Of a DNA stretch of 64,000 nt, positions 57,901-64,000 are shown piece after piece (within the stretch, counting starts at the first letter, position 1; the number at the start of each line of letters is the position of its first letter). The translations under genes and the position numbers were made by a program. The notes below the pieces were generated by a model. That model did not search any database. It was not told where the DNA came from and worked only from the letters and a program-made list of their open reading frames with translations. The DNA is from Melitaea cinxia (taxonomy: Eukaryota; Arthropoda; Insecta; Lepidoptera; Nymphalidae): NCBI RefSeq assembly GCF_905220565.1, contig NC_059417.1:6587018-6651017 (forward strand), read 5' to 3'.

Positions 57901-60900
57901 ATGAATTAAATGTGTTTTAAAGTTAATAAAAACTTAAGAATTTCGCAAGCTGTATTTTTGGTACATTTGTGTTCCTAACTTACAATATACTCAGCTTTAA
58001 GACTTTAAATAATTAGTCCGATATAAAACATGATTTATAGGTATTACCGTGCCATAACTATAATTAAATTAATGTTTAAAAAGCAGTACTTTCAGTATCG
58101 TAAATTCAAAAATTGATAAAATAACTCGATTATCGACTGTTATGTATACTAATATTATAAAGCAGAAGAGTTTGTTTGTATGTTTGTTTGTTTGTTTGAA
58201 CGTGAAATTAGTGGTCCGATTTGAAAAATTCTTTCAGTGTTAGTTAGCCCATTTATCGAGGAAGGTTATACGGTATTTTTTTTTTCAAATTAACGCGTGT
58301 GAAATCGCGGGGCACAGCTAGTTGTAAATGATGTCTTAAAAAGTTTCATGTTCCGAAAACGCAGCTTCAAAACGTGTGTAACTAGAAAATAATTGTATGG
58401 ATTTTCTGATAATAATGAGAGATTGGATTGGATTAGATTGTAGCTTGTTATTAGTTTTGCTTACTTTATTCAAATAGACTTTAAAAGTATCGTCATTGTA
58501 TAAAAATATATATCTTAAAATACATTATTTGTCACTAAACACGTCATGATCGCTTTTATCGTCTTAATTGTGATGTATATATTTTATATATGTAAGTATT
58601 ATGTATATATTGTATGTAATAAATTATCTACAGTATGTACAGTTTCGTGTGTATATAGTATGTTTATTATTATATATTATCTACATATTATGTCGTGTGA
58701 TCGTCGTATACTATATGTATATCGTTTGTACAGTATTTTTATGCGTATATTTATTTATTACTACTACTATACTAGCTGAATCGTGCCTACTTCGTTGGGC
58801 GATACTTATTATTTTTGTGAAGCAAATGTATAGTAAAGTTTTCATCTCGCTAAATTTTAATTATCGTTAAAAGTGAAGCTACCACCGAGGCCACTACTGG
58901 AGGTAGGCCTCCACGAGTTCGCGCCAAAAATGGCATGATCTCGTGTGTTTTGCCCATAGTCACCACGCTGGGCAGGCGGGTCGGTGACCGTAGGGCTGGC
59001 TCTGTTACACCGAAGACGCTGCTGCCCGTCTTCGGCCTGTGTATTTTAAAGCCAGCAGTTGGATGGTTATCCCGCCATCGGTCGGCCTTTTAAGTTCAAA
59101 GGTAGTGGAACTATGTTATCCCTTAATCGCCTCTTACGACACCCCCGGGAAGAGAGGCTATATTCTTTGATGCCGTAACCACAGCATAAAATTAGTAATA
59201 TGATCTAATTGCTGCAAATGTAATAAGATAAGATGAACGGAGAGCCTGTCCGCAGGTGGTGTTCTACTGCGTGATGTGCGTGGAGAACGGCGTGCTGGTG
59301 ACGGCGTGGTGGTGGTCGTGGCGCGGCGCGCTGCGGCCGGCGCTGGCCGCCGCGGGCGCCGCGGCCGCGGGCCTGGCCTGCATGCTGCTGTACTACAGGT
59401 CGGCCTTCGACCTCGCTCCTCTTGTGCCGCCCTAGCCCTACTCACGAGCTGTCTCCTCTTGTTGCCGCCCTGGCCCTACTCACGAGCTGGCTCCTCTTGT
59501 TGCCGCCCTGGCCCTACTCACGAGCTGGCTCCTCTTGTTGCCGCCCTGGCCCTACTCACGAGCTGGCTCCTCTTGTTGCCGCCCTGGCCCTACTCACGAG
59601 CTGTCTCCTCTTGTTGCCGCCCTGGCCCTACTCACGAGCTGGCTCCTCTTGTTGCCGCCCTGGCCCTACTCACGAGCTGGCTCCTCTTGTTGCCGCCCTG
59701 GCCCTACTCACGAGCTGGCTCCTCTTGTTGCCGCCCTGGCCCTACTCACGAGCTGGCTCCTCTTGTTGCCGCCCTGGCCCTACTCACGAGCTGGCTCCTC
59801 TTGTTGCCGCCCTGGCCCTACTCATAATTTTTTTTATATCACTACCCATACAGGAAAGTACCACGGGGCCAAGCCTGACCCAGGCTTGGCCGAACTATGT
59901 AGAACTCTGGGCCAAGCCTGCAAGCCAGGCTTGACCCAGTATTGGTAGAAGTCTGGGATGATAACGATGGGCCAGGCCTGGGCCAGGCTTGGTCGCCGGG
60001 ACTGGGCCAGGCTTGGTCACCGGGGCTGGGCCAGGCTTGGTTGCCGGGACTGGGCCAGGCTTGTAAGCCATGGCATGGCAACTATAGTTCGGCAAACAAG
60101 CGTACGGCTCACCTGATGGTAAGCGATTACCGTAGCTTATAGACGCCTGCAACACCAGAAGCATCGCAAGCGCGTTACCGACCCAATCCCCAATCCCCCA
60201 TTTATCATAAGACAAGAAAGTTATTATACAATGAAAAAGTAATTTGCTACTAAAAATGTTTTGAATAAATATTCACTCACCTGATACTGATAGTAAGCGA
60301 TTACCGTAATCTATAGACGCCTGTAACACCAAAAGCATAGCAAGCGCGTTGCCGACCCAATCCCCAATCTCCCCCAGGAGCTCTGGTCACCTTACTCATC
60401 AACAGGAACACAATACTGCTTAAAAGCAGTATTATTTAGCTGTGATCTTCTGTAAGGTCGAGGTACTTCCCCACTCGGGATGCTCCATATTTTGAGCAAG
60501 AAATTCCTGCTGTGCCCTACCTCAGTAAACTCATATATTACAGATACGAATAAATCTGAATCTTCTAAACTCGGCGATTTAAATGGGCTACTTTTTTTAT
60601 TATTTTACTAGCTGTCCGAACAGACTTAGTTCTGTTGAAAATTAATTGTAAAAAATTGTTTTTTTTTTAGTAGTAAAACCTCCATTCTCCATTCTCGAGT
60701 TATGCGCTTAGCAACATTCATTTTTATTCATTTAAACTAGTTACTAGATTTACAAAATTCGATTCTTGCTGTTAAGTTGTGATATTAGTTTTACAAATAG
60801 AAATTTCGTTTTTATTTGTTTATGAAGGATTTTACGAAAAAGATTTTCTTTTTGGTCACTTAATACGAGTGTTTGAGAATACAATATGCGATATATTTTT

Positions 60901-62818
60901 GGCTATTGATATCAGCAAGCCTTGGTACCTAAAATACCGTTCACTTAATTTGAAATTACGAATAGAACAATTTGTCTATACTCGTATAGATATATGTTCC
61001 AGTTATTTAAATTTAAGACCGTCGCTTTTAAATTAAAAATCTACGCGACAAAAAATCAAAAGCTACATCGTACCATACGTTTTTACTTCAAGACATTACA
61101 AAAATCGTATCTTGCAGATATTTTCATGTACGGAGGCTGGGATATATGTTAGGAGAGCACCAACAAGGAACAAATAGTACAAATGCTTCTTCGCAAAACA
61201 AAAATGGTAAGCGTCTATATGTCTGAATCACGCAATATTAAATTGAACTCTGGAAAATCATGTGAACGTTTCTTTTTTGTTTAAGGTAAACCCAGCCAAA
61301 CGGATAATGCCGCAATACCGGGTGTATTTAACTGTAGATTTTCAAATCCAGTAAATAATAGGTATGAAGTTATATGTTTCGTTTTACTTACTTTTTCTGT
61401 AGTATTTATAGTACACCTCGAGAATAATGGTCTACTAACTCCTCGGGTCGGACGACCTCCACAATTTCAATGTAACAATTGCCCTCTTCCACTAAATAGA
61501 GTGATTATTCATACCTTTTACTCATTATATTAACTTAGGGACAACTGGTACAAGATGTAGTAATTCAAGTATCATTTAATAAATACATAAACTACAATGG
61601 ACATAACTTATTAGTGCCTTTTTAGCTTCTTAATTTCAGCACAGTTATCTTGATTACATTTCCGAATATCATGTGTGCGATATATATAAATTACCATACA
61701 TTATAATCTATGTATACTCACTTTTAATGTATCTAATCTACAGATACATAAAAGTAACGTTTTTATTATACAGTGAACAACTCGGTCTTAAATTACATTC
61801 TTTTCTAAGCCTAGCTTTACCCTATATCTATCTATAACATTACATATATATATATATATAACATTATTATAAATATTGTTTCATTCTACTAGCCCGTCGG
61901 TGCAGTTTGTAGCGGCCCTGCTTTCTGCTCCGCGGCTTATGGGTTCGATTCCCGCCTGAGCCTGGGTGTAATACTTGTACTTTATATATGTATTATTTCC
62001 ATGTTTATTTATTCAAAATTTTTTTAGCTATATCAGTCGGCTGTTACCTGTATAAAACAAGCATTAAGTTGCTTACCTTGGAACAGACGGCTATGTGTGA
62101 ATGTTATAATTATGATATTTATTTATTCATTCTTATAGTGGCCAATTACTATCTCAATCCTTACTAACATATTTAAAAAACTCACAAAAGAAATGTATTT
62201 ATCGTCTTAATGTATGTCAAGCATTTTTTTTATATGAGTAATCAAATATGCGTCGTTAGATTACACTTTGTTACAGAATGCGTTGAAGAAATAAAGGTTC
62301 ACTGCTCGTTCTCCGTAGGTGATAGCGTGATAATATGTAGCCTATATGTTGACCCGACTTCTTAATAATATTCGTGCCAAATTTGTAGTAAATCCATGCA
62401 GTACTTTTTGTGTTTATCCCGGACATACATACAGACAAACAGACAAAAATTCTAAAAACTATATTTTTGGCTTCGGTATCGAATGTAGATCACACCCCAA
62501 GTATTCTTTAAAAAAAATATTCAATGTACAGATTTGACTTTCCTACCATTTTAAATGAAAAATGTTGTTTATAAACAAGTAGTGTTTTCGAGCAATGCGT
62601 CCTGCCTGCTTTAACATACGAAGTAGACACGTGGACACTGACGAAGGGACTGGTCCACAAGTTTATTAATTTATTATAATTCTGGTAACGTGTGTAGTGC
62701 GGCGGCTTGTCGCAAGAAGAAGAAGCCGACATCGTTCGTGCCTCCCCCCGCCGCCCCCGCGCCCGCCGCGCCGCCCGCCGCCTTCTGGCGCCGACCGCTG
62801 CCCGCGCACCACCACCAC
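54958..62818 (+). CDS. XK-related (XKR) membrane protein, 11 exons, 3' end outside window
   Basis: Exons are 54,958-55,131; 55,381-55,555; 55,674-55,817; 56,155-56,300; 57,040-57,130; 57,439-57,602; 59,256-59,398; 61,118-61,206; 61,286-61,361; 62,698-62,818. These ten are coding here; at least one more must follow. Every junction is GT-AG and in phase. 441 residues are read. Exon 1 gives CDVLFNIISLAGYFCDVVFD and exon 2 VLSLRWYLHVWW, the XKR N-terminal pattern. Exon 3 has MLRLVHAFCEAAPMLLLQLH, the family's conserved helix. Exons 4-7 supply further membrane helices (e.g. FSVCWALASFSKNVR, RIWALSVYALVYEYWVFLVI, FYCVMCVENGVL). The last exons are a cytoplasmic tail, ending with poly-Lys, Pro/Ala and a His run. 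XKR proteins are plasma-membrane proteins. Some (XKR8 class) scramble phospholipids in apoptosis; which class this is cannot be said. Exons 59,256 and 62,698 are extremely GC-rich. Confidence 0.93.
55214..55280. repeat. Hairpin in XKR intron 1
   Basis: The right arm TTAAAACGAACCAAGCCTGT plus TTTAAT pairs with the left arm except for a 6-bp duplication (TTAGGC) in the left arm. Loop of 9 nt. Confidence 0.8.
56774..56806 (-). repeat. 33-bp solo 3' end of S6 with 11-bp target duplication
   Basis: TTTGTAGTTTC at 56,763-56,773 is repeated at 56,807-56,817. The 33 bp between are exactly the terminal S6 sequence (reversed: CTAATGTGTGGGTAACACAA...ATCGTA). An extreme 5'-truncated retro-insertion. Confidence 0.85.
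58150..58325 (+). repeat. H3 Helitron-like element in an XKR intron
   Basis: TACTAATATTATAAAGCAGA then a GTTT microsatellite; the end is GAAATCGCGGGGCACAGCTA and GTT. Same family as 13,843-14,026. A related, worn stretch is at 57,640-57,830. Confidence 0.6.
58893..59185 (-). repeat. S3 element in an XKR intron
   Basis: GGCCTCCACGAGTTCGCGCC, CCATAGTCACCACGCTGGGC, CCGAAGACGCTGCTGCCCGT, to CCCCCGGGAAGAGAGGC. It ends 70 bp before exon 59,256. Confidence 0.75.
59403..59823. repeat. 38-bp minisatellite, 11 units, directly after an XKR splice donor
   Basis: The unit CCTGGCCCTACTCACGAGCT plus GGCTCCTCTTGTTGCCGC repeats at exact 38-bp spacing from 59,441 to 59,821 (ACTCACGAGCT phase). Units are nearly identical, differing mainly at GGCTCC/GTCTCC; the first is the most divergent. 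The array starts about 5 bp after the donor at 59,399. Since 38 is not a multiple of 3 and no unit frame holds a stop, all three + frames are open; these are not genes. Confidence 0.95.
59870..60075. repeat. GGGCCAGGCTTGG repeats, partly palindromic, about 24-bp unit
   Basis: GGGCCAGGCTTGGTYRCCGG plus GRCT recurs three to four times at 59,970-60,062. On the left side the inverse (CCAAGCCTGACCCAGGCTTG) forms palindromes. Confidence 0.85.
60089..60205 (+). repeat. S2 element, 5' part
   Basis: CGGCAAACAAGCGTACGGCT to CCGACCCAATCCCCAATCCC. Confidence 0.75.
60275..60535 (+). repeat. S2 element, well preserved
   Basis: All blocks from CTGATACTGATAGTAAGCGA to CCTGCTGTGCCCTACCTCAG. Confidence 0.8.
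60609..60725 (-). repeat. H2 Helitron-like element, short copy
   Basis: CTAGCTGTCCGAACAGACTT and ATTCTCGAGTTATGCGCTTA then GCAACATTC. Confidence 0.6.
61885..62110 (+). repeat. tRNA-derived SINE (family S5) in an XKR intron
   Basis: TAGCCCGTCGGTGCAGTTTG (A-box region), 30 bp on GGGTTCGATTCCCGCC (B box), then the body GTCGGCTGTTACCTG...AAGCATTAAGTTGCTTACCT...ACAGACGGC. Body fragments also at 48,637-48,700 and 51,850-51,905. Confidence 0.6.
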
Positions 62819-62830
62819 GTGAGTTACACA

Positions 62831-63900
62831 GTATATCTATAATATATATAAAAGCGAAAGGTCACTCACTCATCACGAAATCTCCGAAACTATAACACCT
62901 ACAAACTTGAAATTTGGCAGGTAGGCTCCTTATAAGACGTAGGCATCCGCTAAGAACGGATTTTACGAAATTCGACCCCTAAGGGGGTAAAACGGGGGTT
63001 GGAAGTTTGTATGAAAGTCCTATGTTTTTGAAGTAAGAGACTTGAAATTTAAAATGTGAGCTCTATAGATGGTGAAAATGTGTCCAAATAATGCCTATTT
63101 AGAAATCAACTCTTTTTTGGGGTTAAAACGGGTTATCGTAGGTTGATTCAATGGTCACGAAATCTTCGAAACTATAACACCTACAAACTTGAAATTTAGC
63201 AGACAGATTCCTTATAGGGCGTAAACTATTGCTAACAATGGATTTTACGAAATTCAACCCCTAAGGGGGTAAAACGAGGGTTGAAAGTTTGTATGAAAGT
63301 CCTATGTTTTAGAAGTAAGAGACTTGAAATTTAAAATGTATGCTCTATAGATGATGGAAAGGTGTCCAAATAATATATCTTTAGAAATCAACTCCCTTTT
63401 GGGGTTTAAACGGGGGATGGTAGGTTGACCCACTCATTACGAAACCTCCGAAACTATAACAGCTATAAACTTGAAATTTGGCAGGTAGGTTCCATATAGG
63501 GCGTAGACATTTGCTAAGAACTGATTTTACGAAACTCGACCCCTAAGGGGATAAAACGGGGGTTGGAAGTTTGTATTAAAGTCCTATGTTTTTGAAGTAA
63601 GAGACTTGAAATTTAAAATGTATGCTCTATAGATGGTGAGAAGGTGTCCAAATAATGTATCTTTAGAAATCAACTCCCTTTTGGGGTTAAAACGAGGGAT
63701 GGTAGGTTGACTCACTTATCACGAAATCTCCGAAACTATAACACCTACATACTTGAAATTTGGCAAGTAGGTTTTGTATAGGACGTAAAAGATAATACGG
63801 CGGTCGGAAGTTTGTATGAAAGACCTATGTTTTTAAAGTAAGAGACGAAATTTAAAATGTATGCTCTACAGATGGTGAAAAGGAGTCCAAATAATGCATC
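62831..63900 (+). repeat. 282-bp tandem repeat, about 4 units
   Basis: TCCGAAACTATAACACCTAC recurs near 62,881, 63,163, 63,447 and 63,727, with the linked blocks ACTTGAAATTTGGCAGGTAG, GAAATTCGACCCCTAAGGGG, GGAAGTTTGTATGAAAGTCC and GAGACTTGAAATTTAAAATG in each unit. The flank TATATAAAAGCGAAAGGTCA at the start recurs at 63,915, suggesting a second copy of the same element begins at the window edge. Helitron-like by shared phrases with 16,850-17,497. Confidence 0.85.
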
Positions 63901-64000
63901 GTAATCTATATATGTATATAAAAGAGAAAGGTCACTGACTCACTCATCACGAGAACTCAAAAACCTCTGGATGGTCCATCCATCCAGGATGGACAAAGAT

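Noticed and set aside
58546..58870. Two overlapping hydrophobic frames rich in Y, I, V, C
   Set aside because: Composition is that of TATG/TATA-rich DNA in an XKR intron; no family features.
59276..60215. Overlapping frames of 80-183 codons on both strands
   Set aside because: They read through the 38-bp minisatellite, the GGGCCAGGCTTGG repeats and an S2 copy. Only the first 143 bp belong to a real exon (59,256-59,398), in another frame.
1..64000. CRISPR arrays, bacterial operons, riboswitches, phage attachment sites
   Set aside because: Nothing of this type is present; the split genes and repeat content show a eukaryotic nuclear sequence.

Overview
This is an AT-rich, repeat-dense stretch of an insect nuclear genome, most likely a moth or butterfly. 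That placement is an inference from the split genes with GT-AG introns, several SINE, Helitron-like and LINE families of the kind common in Lepidoptera, and a piggyBac transposon. No bacterial features are present.

Positions 1-37,800 hold almost no protein-coding host sequence. They contain LINE remnants, at least five recurring SINE-like families (here S1, S2, S3, S4 and S6), several Helitron-like non-autonomous families (H1-H5), a roughly 1-kb pentanucleotide satellite (29,220-30,268), hairpins, and one fossil of an RNA-virus helicase (6,016-6,327). A 53-codon membrane-peptide ORF at 35,406 is the only other protein candidate there that seems worth testing.

Positions 37,868-44,490 form a small cilium/sperm-axoneme neighbourhood. 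A three-exon CFAP144/FAM183-like gene (+) and a two-exon CCDC103/DNAAF19-like gene (-) are arranged tail to tail, with 3' ends only about 225 bp apart. The CCDC103-like start is preceded by a 34-bp tandem duplication; each copy holds a palindromic RFX X-box-like site, the classic cis element of ciliary genes. A piggyBac element with terminal inverted repeats (TIRs) and TTAA duplications sits in the CCDC103-like intron. A palindromic transposon-like element sits in intron 1 of the CFAP144-like gene, and a tRNA-bearing SINE lies 62 bp upstream of its start codon.

Positions 49,066-50,609 hold at least four exons of an unrecognised + strand gene whose product ends in a hydrophobic, possibly membrane-anchoring tail. 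Positions 51,644-54,074 (-) encode a complete SREK1IP1 (zinc-knuckle splicing-regulator partner) homologue in three exons. Head to head with it, at 54,958-62,818 (+), are eleven exons of an XK-related (XKR) membrane protein that continues past the window. Two XKR exons are extremely GC-rich, and a 38-bp minisatellite starts directly after one of their splice donors.

Gene models were built by hand from reading frame, splice consensus, phase agreement between exons and family motifs. No database search was run; repeat family labels are local to this report.
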